The notes beneath the pieces were generated by a model that was given only the letters and a program-made list of their open reading frames with translations, made no database searches and was not told where the DNA came from. This document shows positions 1 to 9,716 of a stretch of 64,000 nt of DNA, piece by piece; the stretch's first letter is position 1; every line of letters begins with the position of its first letter. Source of the DNA: Clostridiales bacterium (GTDB lineage: Bacteria; Bacillota; Clostridia; Christensenellales; Aristaeellaceae); contig SVGO01000002.1 in the NCBI GenBank assembly GCA_015056305.1, forward strand, positions 1-64,000, in the 5' to 3' direction. Position numbers and translations under genes: made by a program.

Positions 1-708
1 GATATCGGCTTTCAGGGCATCATTGTGACCGACCACTTTTTCGGCGGCAACACCTGCGTCCCCAAAGATCGTCCATGGAAAGAGCGCGTGGACATGTTCT
101 GCTCCGGCTACGAAGACGCGCTGATTCAGGGCCAGAAATGCGGCCTGGACGTCTTCTTCGGCTGGGAGCAGGGATACGGCGACGACGAATACCTCGTCTA
201 CGGCCTGGGCAAACAGTGGCTGCTCAATCACCCCGAGGTGGAAACCTGGACGCGGCGCGAGCAGCTGGAAGGCGTTCACCGCTATGGCGGCTGTGTCGTT
301 CAGGCGCACCCCTTCAGAACGCGCGATTATATCCGTTACGTCCGGCTGGGATACCGCTACTGCGATGGCGCCGAGGTCGCCAATGCAGCCAACGGCGCGC
401 TCAACGACGCCTATGCGCTGCGCTATGCAAAGCATTTCGGTCTTGCCATGACCGCCGGGTCGGACAATCATCATTCCTTTGAGGGCCTTGATCCTCAGAA
501 GAAGATCATGGGCATTGCGCTTGATCAGAAGCTTAACAGTATCGACGATCTGGTGCAGCGCATTCTTCGCAAGCAGCCGATCGGGCTGCATGTGCCCAAG
601 GAGCGCTGGCAGGTTGCAAATTGCGAAACTCAGGAGATTGAATCCTTCTTCCTGGACGAAGAGGAAAACCTGCAGCCGACCCATACGAACTGGCTGGCGC
701 TTGGCTGA
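1..708 (+). CDS. PHP-domain metal-dependent phosphoesterase, 5' end truncated by window edge
   Basis: Frame open from base 1; TDHF, GWEQG, QAHPFR and GSDNHH motifs typical of PHP hydrolases. Confidence 0.85.
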   Translation, partial: DIGFQGIIVTDHFFGGNTCVPKDRPWKERVDMFCSGYEDALIQGQKCGLDVFFGWEQGYGDDEYLVYGLGKQWLLNHPEVETWTRREQLEGVHRYGGCVVQAHPFRTRDYIRYVRLGYRYCDGAEVANAANGALNDAYALRYAKHFGLAMTAGSDNHHSFEGLDPQKKIMGIALDQKLNSIDDLVQRILRKQPIGLHVPKERWQVANCETQEIESFFLDEEENLQPTHTNWLALG

Positions 709-797
709 GGCTTTACTCATTTAGACAATCGTCTCATCCACCTTTCTTGCGTGAATCTATCTTACCATCTGCTAAACGATTTTGAATAAACAAAATA

Positions 798-838
798 AGG
801 ACTCATGTCAGCGTCAGCTTTCATGAGTCCTCGTTTCA
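798..838. terminator. Stem-loop AGGACTCATG...CATGAGTCCT followed by T-rich tract
   Basis: 10-bp perfect inverted repeat between converging genes. Confidence 0.6.
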
Positions 839-839
839 T

Positions 840-1190
840 TTATTCGTAAATCAATTCACTCAGCACAATCTCTTCAGCTTGCGCCCTGATCCTATTCATT
901 CTTCTCACCCATTCCATCGGATCGTGTGCTTTCAGCTCTTCATCGATTCCTTCCATCTTCGCAGAATGATCCACCATTTCTTCGATCCGTCGCTTCGCCA
1001 CCTCATCGATCTCCACCAGATGATCTGGCAATGTTCCGTTGAGCAGCATCACCGAGTACAATCCCTTCCGATGCTCCTTCAGATAGCTCATTCTCATTCT
1101 GCCATATTTGCCGATCGGTTTGTTATTTGCTTTGATCGTCAGATCCGGAACCAGGTAATCTCCTGCCCATTTATACGTCAATTCAGCCAT
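840..1190 (-). CDS. TnpV-like transposon-encoded protein
   Basis: MAELTYKWAGDYLVPDL...YGRMRMSYLKEHRKGLYSVMLLNGTLPDHLVEIDEVAKRRIEEM matches the TnpV family pattern; start set at MAELTY. Confidence 0.75.
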   Translation of the reverse strand: MAELTYKWAGDYLVPDLTIKANNKPIGKYGRMRMSYLKEHRKGLYSVMLLNGTLPDHLVEIDEVAKRRIEEMVDHSAKMEGIDEELKAHDPMEWVRRMNRIRAQAEEIVLSELIYE

Positions 1191-1216
1191 CGTAACACTT
1201 CCTTTCTCACATTTAT

Positions 1217-1831
1217 CTACTGTTTGAGCTTTCTGAATCCAAAGCATCGCTGCCAAAGCTTCTTGGTCATGATCTTTTCTTCTTTCTCCCATGCAATGAT
1301 GTTGCTGGTTGCAACCCCAAGATATTTACCCATGGCCTTACAGCTGTAGCCAAGATTCATTCGCCACCTTTTCATCTGCTCTCCCTGTCCGTTCATCAAA
1401 AAGGCATTGTACTTGTCCAGCAGATCGTCCATCGGCACCTGATAAAACTCACTCATTCTGTGAATCACATGCAGATCGAATCGCTCAATGGTTCCGATCT
1501 CGTAGTCGATATAGGTTGACCTTCCGACGCACAGTAAATCGGCTGCTTCCTGTTGTGTCAGGCCCTTTTGAAGCCTCAGCCAGCGGATTCTATCAGGTAT
1601 ACTTTGGAGCACATGATAGGGCTGATGTGTAAAAGCATTCTGCTTTTTCCAGCGTAAAGTGTCGTGCTCGAAAAATCCAACCTCGAACAAAATGAGAGGC
1701 GCAAGCCCTGTTTTTTGTCCATTTGCTCGTTTTGCAGACATGATCCAGATGAACGGCGAAACCCTCAAAAATCCTTTCCACACATGGTTTTTTCGTGCAG
1801 TCCATTTCTGTTCCCACTCTGTTACAGACAT
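1217..1831 (-). CDS. XRE-type helix-turn-helix protein, probably two HTH motifs
   Basis: RIRWLRLQKGLTQQEAADLLCVGRSTYIDYEIG plus a second HTH-like segment MGKYLGVATSNIIAWEKEEK. Confidence 0.7.
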   Translation of the reverse strand: MSVTEWEQKWTARKNHVWKGFLRVSPFIWIMSAKRANGQKTGLAPLILFEVGFFEHDTLRWKKQNAFTHQPYHVLQSIPDRIRWLRLQKGLTQQEAADLLCVGRSTYIDYEIGTIERFDLHVIHRMSEFYQVPMDDLLDKYNAFLMNGQGEQMKRWRMNLGYSCKAMGKYLGVATSNIIAWEKEEKIMTKKLWQRCFGFRKLKQ

Positions 1832-2175
1832 GATAGCATCGGATTTTCGATACACCGCGCGCAGTATGTGCTCAGCTGCGTGCCGCTTCCCGGTTTGAAC
1901 GTATTCACGCCCTTGATCAGTCCTACCGTGCCAATGGACACCAGGTCGTCCTGGTCACATCCCGGCACGGTATACTTGCGCGCAATATGCACACACAGGC
2001 GCAGATTATGCTCGATGAGCTTCTCCCGCGCCTGACGATCCCCCTGCGCGGCACGTTCAATGAGCCTTTCTTCCTCCTGCCTGTCAAGCGGCTTGGGAAA
2101 TGCGCTGCCCCGTGCAAGATAGCCCAGCATGAAAAGCGCATCCTGGAGAATGAACATCATCAGCTGCTCAATCAT
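1822..2175 (-). CDS. sigK: Sporulation sigma factor SigK, N-terminal portion only; interrupted after ...ARCIEN
   Basis: MIEQLMMFILQDALFMLGYLARGSAFPKPL...LIEHNLRLCVHIARKY...DLVSIGTVGLIKGVNTFKPGSGTQLSTYCARCIEN then PMLSCL-stop; no regions 3/4 in the window. Confidence 0.85.
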   Translation of the reverse strand: MIEQLMMFILQDALFMLGYLARGSAFPKPLDRQEEERLIERAAQGDRQAREKLIEHNLRLCVHIARKYTVPGCDQDDLVSIGTVGLIKGVNTFKPGSGTQLSTYCARCIENPMLSCL

Positions 2176-2254
2176 CAAAATCACCCCGGTCATTCTATGC
2201 CGGGGAAATGCGCTTTCCGGCACGGAAGAACCCGCAGAAGACACGATTTCTTTA

Positions 2255-2284
2255 TGGACAGCCATGCCGCATTGTTGATATAAT
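2255..2284 (+). promoter_or_regulatory. Sigma-A-like promoter (TGGACA-N18-TATAAT) upstream of melA
   Basis: Motif and spacing upstream of ATG at 2353. Confidence 0.55.
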
Positions 2285-2352
2285 GATCTTACAATGATCA
2301 TTGAATCACCGCATAATCTGGACACAAACGATGACAAAGGAGTGCATCATCC

Positions 2353-3660
2353 ATGATCAAAGTTACCTTTATGGGCGCCGGCTCGACGGTATTTGCCAGG
2401 AACGTGCTGGGCGACTGCATGTGTACGCCGGTGCTGCGCGGACTGGATATCGCGCTGTACGACATCGATCCTGTCCGTCTTGAGGAATCGCAGAAGATGC
2501 TCGACGCAATCAACCGCAACTGTCAGGCCAATGCCATCATCCGCAGCTATCTGGGCGTGGAAAACCGCCGCGAAGCGCTGCGCGGCGCAGACTTCGTGGT
2601 CAACGCCATTCAGGTCGGATTGTATGATCCCTGCACGATCATCGACTTTGAGGTGCCCAAGAAGTTCGGCCTTCGCCAGACCATCGCCGACACGCTGGGC
2701 ATCGGCGGCATCTTCCGTGCGCTGCGCACGATTCCCGTCATGCTCGACTTTGCCGAAGACATGAAAGCGGTCTGCCCCAACGCCTGGTTCCTCAACTACA
2801 CCAACCCGATGGCGATGCTCACCGGCGCGATGCTGCGCGAGACCGATATCAAGACCGTCGGCCTGTGCCACAGCGTGCAGGTCTGCGCAGAAAGCCTGTT
2901 TAAATCCGTGGGCATGGAGAATGATCCCGATATCCAGACCAAGATCGCCGGCATCAACCACATGGCCTGGCTGCTGGAGATCACCAAGGACGGCAAAGAC
3001 CTCTATCCCGAGATCAAGGCGCGTGCCGCCGCGCTCACCGAAAAGCACGACAACATGGTGCGCCTGGAGATCATGAAGCGTTTTGGCTACTATGTCACCG
3101 AGTCCAGCGAACACAACGCGGAATACATGCCCTTCTTCATCAAGGACAAGTATCCAGAGTTGATCGAGCGGTTCAACATCCCGCTGGACGAGTATCCGCG
3201 CCGCTGCATCAAGCAGATCGAGGACTGGAAGACCCGCAGCAAAACGCTGACCGATGACCCGAACCTCAGCCACGAGCGCACGCACGAATACGCCAGCTAC
3301 ATCATCGAAGCCATGGTCACCGGCAAGCCCTACAAGATCGGCGGCAATGTGCTCAACAACGGCCTGATCACCAATCTGCCGCGAAACGCCATTGTCGAAG
3401 TCCCCTGCCTGGTTGATCGCAGCGGCGTAAACCCGACGTACATCGGCGATCTGCCTGAGCAGTTGGCAGCGCTCAACCGCACCAACATCAACGTCCAGCT
3501 GCTGACCCTTGAAGCCGCGCGCACGCGCAGAAAGGACTACATCTATCAGGCGGCGATGATGGATCCGCATCTGCAGAGCGAGCTGTCCATCGACGATATC
3601 GTCGCCCTGTGCGATGCGCTCATTCAGGCGCACGCCGGCTGGCTGCCTGAATATCACTGA
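2353..3660 (+). CDS. melA: GH4 family alpha-galactosidase (MelA-like)
   Basis: MIKVTFMGAGSTVFARNVLGD N-terminal NAD-binding motif, NAIQVG, CHSVQ, GINHMAW motifs of GH4. Confidence 0.92.
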   Translation: MIKVTFMGAGSTVFARNVLGDCMCTPVLRGLDIALYDIDPVRLEESQKMLDAINRNCQANAIIRSYLGVENRREALRGADFVVNAIQVGLYDPCTIIDFEVPKKFGLRQTIADTLGIGGIFRALRTIPVMLDFAEDMKAVCPNAWFLNYTNPMAMLTGAMLRETDIKTVGLCHSVQVCAESLFKSVGMENDPDIQTKIAGINHMAWLLEITKDGKDLYPEIKARAAALTEKHDNMVRLEIMKRFGYYVTESSEHNAEYMPFFIKDKYPELIERFNIPLDEYPRRCIKQIEDWKTRSKTLTDDPNLSHERTHEYASYIIEAMVTGKPYKIGGNVLNNGLITNLPRNAIVEVPCLVDRSGVNPTYIGDLPEQLAALNRTNINVQLLTLEAARTRRKDYIYQAAMMDPHLQSELSIDDIVALCDALIQAHAGWLPEYH

Positions 3661-3675
3661 GCTCAAAACACATCA

Positions 3676-3702
3676 AAATCCCCAGCATGAGCCGGGGATT
3701 CT
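3676..3702 (+). terminator. Hairpin AATCCCC...GGGGATT between convergent genes
   Basis: 7-bp perfect stem followed by TCTTCT. Confidence 0.5.
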
Positions 3703-3711
3703 TCTGCCTGA

Positions 3712-4179
3712 TCAGTTTTTGGGTGCCCGATGCACAAGCGCATACAGCCACATGATAATCCGCCGCAGCGGCACGATGCACAGCCACGGTCCTTCAAAGA
3801 ACTTCCACCAGAAATCGTCGGGACCGATCATCTTTCCTTTTCGCTTCACGCGGGTGATGATCGCAAAGACCTGGTCCTCCCGCACAGGGCCCTCGATCTC
3901 TGTTTGCGCGTCGCCGACGATATACAGCCCCTCCGGCTTCACGCGCAGAATTCTGTGCATGACATACTGACCGCTGTCCCGCTGATAGAAGACCATATCG
4001 CCCCTGCGCAGCGCGCAATCCGGCTTTTTAAAGAAGATCGTATCGCGGTAATGAATCAGAAACGGATTCATACTGCTGCCGGCAACCAGCATGCTGACCT
4101 CCTTGCCTTCCTTGATCAGCCCGCGCAGCACATCGACATATTCCCTGGTGTCGACCCTCCGCCTTGGAATGTTTTCCAT
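3712..4179 (-). CDS. S24/S26 (signal peptidase I-like) peptidase
   Basis: VAGSSMNPFLIHYRDTIFF, RRGDMVFYQRDSGQYVMHRILRV, GLYIVGDA motifs. Confidence 0.8.
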   Translation of the reverse strand: MENIPRRRVDTREYVDVLRGLIKEGKEVSMLVAGSSMNPFLIHYRDTIFFKKPDCALRRGDMVFYQRDSGQYVMHRILRVKPEGLYIVGDAQTEIEGPVREDQVFAIITRVKRKGKMIGPDDFWWKFFEGPWLCIVPLRRIIMWLYALVHRAPKN

Positions 4180-4203
4180 GTTTTCTCCTTCGATACTCGC
4201 GTC

Positions 4204-5076
4204 TTATAGGTTTTTCAGGAAGCGGGACGCAAGTTCCGGCCAGATCGTGCATTCCTGCTGGAGCAGCGACAGATCAGCCGCCGGGCAGGTCATGCGGTTG
4301 GCCAGGCTCAGCCCGTGCCTGCCGCTGGGGAAGATATGCATCTCGGTCAGAACTCCGGCGTTCGCCAGCGCCAGACCCATGCGCATGCTGTTCTGGACAG
4401 GAACGCTGTTGTCGTTGAATGTATGCCACAGGAATGTCGGCGGATACTGCTCCGTGACCCAGTTTATCACATCAACCTTTGCATGCTGCGCGAGCTCTTC
4501 GCTGCCCGAGAGATGGACAAAGGAACCCCGGTGCGCATCCTGATCGGCGACGATCACCGGATAGCACAGCACTGCCGCATTCGGGCGGACATCCTCGGGC
4601 GCAAGGCCCAGCTCCTGCCAGATTTGCGCATGATGCCACAGGCCGCTCAGGCTCGCCGCCAGATGGCCGCCGGCAGAAAAGCCCATGATCGCAATCCTGT
4701 CCGGATCGGTATGATGCGCCTGCGCATGCGCGCGGACATAGGCGACAGCCGCCGCCGCGTCATGCTGGGGCAGCGGGAACGTATGCTCCGGCGCCTTCTG
4801 ATACCATCCGGAGGCGTCGTGAGCGCGCCTCTCTTCGCCTTCCTCTTCGCCCACGCGATACCAGACGACGAACACATTGAACCCCTCTGCGAGAAAGCGC
4901 AGCGCGACCGGCTCCGCCTCGCGCTCGCTGCAGAACGCATAACCGCCGCCCGGGCAGATCACAATCGCAGGCCGGCGGATATCCGGCTCGATCTCCTGCG
5001 AAACGCGGGGCACATACACATCCATCGGAATCTTCGCGCCGCGCGAAGACGGCACCAGCACGCGCTCAAACATCAT
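4204..5076 (-). CDS. Alpha/beta hydrolase (acetyl-esterase/axe-like)
   Basis: PAIVICPGGGYAF oxyanion motif and IMGFSAGGHLAASL nucleophile elbow. Confidence 0.85.
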   Translation of the reverse strand: MMFERVLVPSSRGAKIPMDVYVPRVSQEIEPDIRRPAIVICPGGGYAFCSEREAEPVALRFLAEGFNVFVVWYRVGEEEGEERRAHDASGWYQKAPEHTFPLPQHDAAAAVAYVRAHAQAHHTDPDRIAIMGFSAGGHLAASLSGLWHHAQIWQELGLAPEDVRPNAAVLCYPVIVADQDAHRGSFVHLSGSEELAQHAKVDVINWVTEQYPPTFLWHTFNDNSVPVQNSMRMGLALANAGVLTEMHIFPSGRHGLSLANRMTCPAADLSLLQQECTIWPELASRFLKNL

Positions 5077-5227
5077 AACGCCTCCGTTTCTCCATCATTC
5101 TTCTCAGAGCGATCCAATTCTTTTTCATGCAGTCTTGCACACACGCCCTTCAGCGCCGCCTCGGGCCAAAGGGCGTGTCTTATTTCATTCGCAGGGCGCT
5201 GCCGCCATGCAGCCTCGCTGCTTTTTC

Positions 5228-6484
5228 TCACTTGATGATGCCGTATTTGCGCATCAGATCAATGCGTTCGCTCGCGATGCGCAGGCTCTCGGCCGTATTG
5301 TCGTTCCCGCCATCGCGACGACGCAGATAGACGACGATCCGGCTTGCCCATGCAACAGGGAGAAGCCACGGCTTCTTTTTCAGATACGGATAGCGGCCCT
5401 CCATCGAGCTGCGTTTGGGGAAGAGCGTGCGAAGCACATTGCGTTTCCCCTGCTTGCCCTGCTTGTCCGCTTCAACCGCACTCAGCGTCATGGTGCTCGA
5501 GTGCTTTCGGCTCATGGTTGCGCCGCCGTAGACGCCGCTGTCCAGCAGATCGCTGAGCATCGGCTCCTCGTCCACATCATCGATGCGCCAATCCTCAGGC
5601 ACACAGGCCTCGCGCGGATCAAACCCAAAGTGCTTCACGCCGATTTTCATCAGCGCCGCCGTGAACGTCACAGCATGGATCTCTTCGCAGTTTTCCCTCA
5701 CGCGCGCCCAATCAATCCCGTCGCCATGCTGCATGGCAAAAAGCACAATATCACAAACCTGACGCAGACCAAAGCCGCTGTGCAGGAAATGCTTGAACGC
5801 ATGACAGATCAGATAGAAGAAATGATCCGTCGGATTCAGCGTGACCACCGTCTCGCCGTCAATCGTCAGTTCAGCCGTGCGCGCATGCACGTTCTCAAAG
5901 AACCGATTGAAATCACCATAGGCGTCGTTCTCCGGCGGAAAAAGGCTCTTGTGCAGCTCGATATACAGCGGGCTGCGCGGTTTGCCATAGGGCACCTCAT
6001 AAGCGGCGTTCCTGTCCTGCTCCGGCTCAGCCATCTGCATGCCGAAGGCAAGCAGCGCCTCATGGCAGCGCTCGGCCTGCTCCGGCGGGATGAGCACATC
6101 CTCATCACCGGACATGCGGTGATCCGGATTCGGATACAGGCTGCGGCAAACGATGCCCTTGACCACGCACGGCGTGAGACCGGATGCGTGCAGATGCTTC
6201 ATCAGCGCAAGAAAATCTCTTGTCTGCATCGCCTGCGTCATCACGGCCTGCATCGTCTGGCGCCTGAATACCATCATCAGCCTCGGATCCGCGCGCCGCG
6301 CCGCCGGGCAGGCATACGCCGCCTCAAAGATCATCGGCAGCACATGATGCGCATGCGCCAGACGAAAGAGCTCGACCCAGTTTTCCGTGGTCAGCTCCAT
6401 ATCCCATGCAACGCGCTCGTTTTTCAGGCTTGCGCCCAGCGCCTCCAGAAACAGTCCTTTAATCAAATCCGATTCTCCCATCAT
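5228..6484 (-). CDS. Nucleotidyltransferase family protein (NTP_transf_5-like)
   Basis: GLTPCVVKGIVCRSLYPNPDHRMSGDEDVLI motif typical of the family; ATGA overlap with the upstream gene. Confidence 0.75.
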   Translation of the reverse strand: MMGESDLIKGLFLEALGASLKNERVAWDMELTTENWVELFRLAHAHHVLPMIFEAAYACPAARRADPRLMMVFRRQTMQAVMTQAMQTRDFLALMKHLHASGLTPCVVKGIVCRSLYPNPDHRMSGDEDVLIPPEQAERCHEALLAFGMQMAEPEQDRNAAYEVPYGKPRSPLYIELHKSLFPPENDAYGDFNRFFENVHARTAELTIDGETVVTLNPTDHFFYLICHAFKHFLHSGFGLRQVCDIVLFAMQHGDGIDWARVRENCEEIHAVTFTAALMKIGVKHFGFDPREACVPEDWRIDDVDEEPMLSDLLDSGVYGGATMSRKHSSTMTLSAVEADKQGKQGKRNVLRTLFPKRSSMEGRYPYLKKKPWLLPVAWASRIVVYLRRRDGGNDNTAESLRIASERIDLMRKYGIIK

Positions 6485-7353
6485 TCTATCTGCGGCAGAA
6501 TGTCCACGACGACGATCTCCGGCACATTGTTGATCCGCGGCACGCTGCCCCGGCTGCCCAGCCCGCGGGAGAGCACCATCACGCGCTCACGATCCTGCGA
6601 GTAATACAGCCCGCATTCCTGCCCCGGAAACAACCCTTGATCCGGCCCGTATGCGCCGCCGATAAACGGCAGACGCATCTGTCCGCCATGTACATGGCCG
6701 GCGAAAATGCTGTCGATGTCCCATGCTTCCAGATTATCATCCTCGATCCAGCACAGGGGATAATGGCACAGCAGGAGCTTCAGCCATTCCGTATCCTGAA
6801 ACTCTTTCAGGTAGGTGATTTCGTACATCCGCGCCTCTCCTGTGCGCAGGTATTCTTCCGAAAGGCAATAACCCAGGATGCCGCCAATACGGACCGTCTG
6901 TCCGTTCACCTCGATGTCTTCATATTCGCGCTCAAGCACCACAGCCCCTGCCTGCTCATACAGCATCATGATATCCGTCCCGAACATATTGCGATTCGCC
7001 TTTTCATGGTTGCCATAAGATGCATACACGGGCGCAATCTTCACCATCTGCTCAACCAGCGTCTGAACAATATCCGTACGCGGCTCGTCGCCGTTGAGCA
7101 TGTCGCCGGTCAGCAGGATCAGATCCGGCCGCTGCTTGGCGACCCGCGCAGCCAGGCGCGCATTGTCCTCGCCGAACTGGCTGTTATGCAGGTCTGTCAG
7201 ATGCACAATGCGGATGGGCGCAGTGAGCTTGGGCGTCTTGATCACATAGTTTGTGACCTCCAGAGCGTATTTCGATCCAAAGAAGCACCAGAGGATCACC
7301 GCAGCAGCGCCAAGCAGCGCAGCGGCCCATCTCTTTTTTCCCGTTAAGCGCAA
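6481..7353 (-). CDS. Metallophosphoesterase (YaeI-like)
   Basis: IVHLTDLHNSQFG, LLTGDMLNG, YGNHEK, FAGHVHGGQMRLP motifs. Confidence 0.88.
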   Translation of the reverse strand: MRLTGKKRWAAALLGAAAVILWCFFGSKYALEVTNYVIKTPKLTAPIRIVHLTDLHNSQFGEDNARLAARVAKQRPDLILLTGDMLNGDEPRTDIVQTLVEQMVKIAPVYASYGNHEKANRNMFGTDIMMLYEQAGAVVLEREYEDIEVNGQTVRIGGILGYCLSEEYLRTGEARMYEITYLKEFQDTEWLKLLLCHYPLCWIEDDNLEAWDIDSIFAGHVHGGQMRLPFIGGAYGPDQGLFPGQECGLYYSQDRERVMVLSRGLGSRGSVPRINNVPEIVVVDILPQIE

Positions 7354-7368
7354 TATCTTCCTCCCGGA

Positions 7369-7833
7369 TTACAGCTTCGCCATGTATTCGATGAAATCGC
7401 GTACGGCGCCCTTGCCGCCGTCGCGCGGCGCGACAAAGCTGACAATCTCCTTGACCGCCGCCTCCGCATCCTGCGGGCAGGCCGTCAGTCCGCAATAGAG
7501 CAGGCAGTCCCAGTCGTTGAGATCGTCGCCGATATAGGCGATTTCCTCTCGCTCAAAGCCGTATTTCTTTGCAATCTCCCTGAGCAGCGGCAGCTTGTCT
7601 GCCACGCCCTGATGGAGTTCCTCAATATGCAGCTCGCGGGCGCGGTTTTCCACGATCTTGGAGCTGCGGCCCGTGATGATCACCGGCACGACGCCCATCC
7701 CGGGCAGCATCTGTCCGATCCCGTAGCCATCCTTGCAGCTGAAGGCCTTCATCGTCTCGCCATCCGGCCCCATATAGATATGTCCGTCGGTCAGCGTTCC
7801 ATCCACGTCCATGACCAGCATTTTGATTCTCAT
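7369..7833 (-). CDS. kdsC: HAD-IIIA phosphatase, 3-deoxy-D-manno-octulosonate 8-phosphate phosphatase (KdsC)
   Basis: LVMDVDGTLTDGHIYMGPDGETMKAFSCKDGYGI, YIGDDLNDWDCL; adjacent to kdsD/kdsA/kdsB. Confidence 0.88.
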   Translation of the reverse strand: MRIKMLVMDVDGTLTDGHIYMGPDGETMKAFSCKDGYGIGQMLPGMGVVPVIITGRSSKIVENRARELHIEELHQGVADKLPLLREIAKKYGFEREEIAYIGDDLNDWDCLLYCGLTACPQDAEAAVKEIVSFVAPRDGGKGAVRDFIEYMAKL

Positions 7834-8807
7834 CGCACGATTCCTGCCTTATAAATGTCCTGCATGAGCACTGAACCGACAACCTTTCGGTCGCCATTGA
7901 GCACCGGCATGCCTGTAATCTTTCTGTCGCTCATAAACTGCAGCGCATTGACCGCCATCTCTCTGTGGTCAATCCACTTGGGCGTTTTCGTCATCACGTT
8001 ATCGACAGTCTCATGATACACATCCACGCCGCGCTCAAGCATGCGGCGCAGATCGCCGTCAGTAATGATGCCAGCGAGATTGTTATCCTCATCGACGACG
8101 GTCACCATACTCAGGCCTTTCGCGCTCATCTCAACAATGGCGCTGCGCAGCGAGCTGCCACAAAGCACCACGGCGTTATCCCTGCCGGTATACATGAGAT
8201 TCTGCACCCTGACCAGCAGCTTTTTGCCCAGTGCTCCAGCCGGATGATGCAGGCCAAAGTCTTCCTTCGTGTAATGCTTGGCGCGGGAAGCCACCACCGC
8301 CAGCGCGTCGCCCAGTACCAGCAGCGCCGTTGTGCTGGACGTAGGCGCCAGATGCATAAAGCACGCCTCCTCAAACGCCGGGAAGAAGAAATGATGGCGG
8401 CATTCCTTGGCGAGCGTGGATTTTTCCTTGCCCGTGATCGCCACAGTTTCGCAGTTGATCTCCTGCAATACAGGCAGAAGGCGGGTCACTTCCTCGCTCT
8501 CGCCGCTGTAGCTGAGAAGGATGACAACGTCCTTCTCTTCAACCATGCCCAGATCACCGTGCATCGCCTCCGCCGGATGCATGAAAAACGCCGGCGTACC
8601 CAGGCTTGCAAACGTCGCCGCCATCTTTGCGCCGATATGACCCGGCTTGCCCATGCCGGTGATGATTACCTTGCCCCGACAGGACAGCACCAGACGAATG
8701 ATTGTCTCAAAGTCTTCCCCAATCACATTGCGGGTTTTTTCCAGCGCCTCGATCTCCTTGTCAAAGATCGATTTCGCCTCGGCGATGACGTCAAACTGCG
8801 TATCCAT
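7830..8807 (-). CDS. kdsD: KpsF/GutQ-family arabinose-5-phosphate isomerase (SIS + two CBS domains)
   Basis: GKVIITGMGKPGHIGAKMAATFASLGTPAFFMHPAEAMHGDLG, CBS repeats. Confidence 0.92.
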   Translation of the reverse strand: MDTQFDVIAEAKSIFDKEIEALEKTRNVIGEDFETIIRLVLSCRGKVIITGMGKPGHIGAKMAATFASLGTPAFFMHPAEAMHGDLGMVEEKDVVILLSYSGESEEVTRLLPVLQEINCETVAITGKEKSTLAKECRHHFFFPAFEEACFMHLAPTSSTTALLVLGDALAVVASRAKHYTKEDFGLHHPAGALGKKLLVRVQNLMYTGRDNAVVLCGSSLRSAIVEMSAKGLSMVTVVDEDNNLAGIITDGDLRRMLERGVDVYHETVDNVMTKTPKWIDHREMAVNALQFMSDRKITGMPVLNGDRKVVGSVLMQDIYKAGIVR

Positions 8808-8827
8808 TCCTGTTTCTCCCAGTATTG

Positions 8828-9622
8828 TTATTCCTGCACAGCGTCAAACACGCGAATGAGCTTTTTCAGCAGGCTCTTCATCTCGCCCAGCGGCACCATG
8901 TTCGGGCCGTCGGACAGGGCATGATCCGGATCCGGATGCGTCTCCATGAACAGGCCGTCCGCGCCGACGGAGATCGCCGCCTTGGCCAGATACTCAACAT
9001 ACTGCCTGTTGCCGCCGGTGCTGGTACCGTTGCCGCCCGGCTTCTGCACGCTGTGCGTCGCGTCGAAGATCACCGGAACGCCGAAATCCTTCATCACGCG
9101 CAGGCCGGTCATATCGACCACCAGCGTGTTATAGCCAAAGGATGTGCCGCGTTCGCAGAGCATGACGTTGTCGTTGCCGCTCTCGCGCACCTTATCCAGG
9201 CAATTCTTCATATCCCACGGCGCGAGGAACTGCGCCTTCTTGATGTTGACGCATTTGCCCGTCTTCGCGGCGGCAACCAGCAGATCCGTCTGCCGGCAAA
9301 GGAACGCCGGGATCTGGAGGATGTCCGCCACCTGCGCCGCTTTCTCCGCCTGCCAGGCCTCGTGAATATCCGTGCAGATCGGCAGACCATGCACATCCTT
9401 CACTTTCTGCAGGATCTCAAGGCCGCGCTCAATGCCCGGACCGCGGTGACCGCGGATGGACGTGCGATTCGCCTTGTCAAAGGACGCCTTGAACGTATAG
9501 GGAATCCCAAGTTCCCCGGTGATATCCTTCATCTGCGCGGCGATCGAAAGAACCATCTCCTCCGACTCGATGACGCAGGGGCCTGCGATCAGCTGAAACA
9601 TAGCTTGTTCTCTCCTCTGCAT
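8828..9622 (-). CDS. kdsA: 3-deoxy-8-phosphooctulonate synthase
   Basis: [49 protein letters not shown]. Confidence 0.95.
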   Translation of the reverse strand: MQRREQAMFQLIAGPCVIESEEMVLSIAAQMKDITGELGIPYTFKASFDKANRTSIRGHRGPGIERGLEILQKVKDVHGLPICTDIHEAWQAEKAAQVADILQIPAFLCRQTDLLVAAAKTGKCVNIKKAQFLAPWDMKNCLDKVRESGNDNVMLCERGTSFGYNTLVVDMTGLRVMKDFGVPVIFDATHSVQKPGGNGTSTGGNRQYVEYLAKAAISVGADGLFMETHPDPDHALSDGPNMVPLGEMKSLLKKLIRVFDAVQE

Positions 9623-9716
9623 TTCTCTGTGAATTCCATTGCAAAAGCTGCGGCCTCGTTTGCAAAGCCCGAAAAACTGCGGTTCTGCGTCGAAAGCGCC
9701 TGCGGCAGCCTGCCGC

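Noticed and set aside
2347-3666. 439-aa minus-strand ORF
   Set aside because: Shadow frame of melA with no family signature.
5138-5180. Inverted repeat ACACGCCCTT...AAGGGCGTGT as terminator
   Set aside because: Good stem but long loop and no convincing T-tract in either direction.
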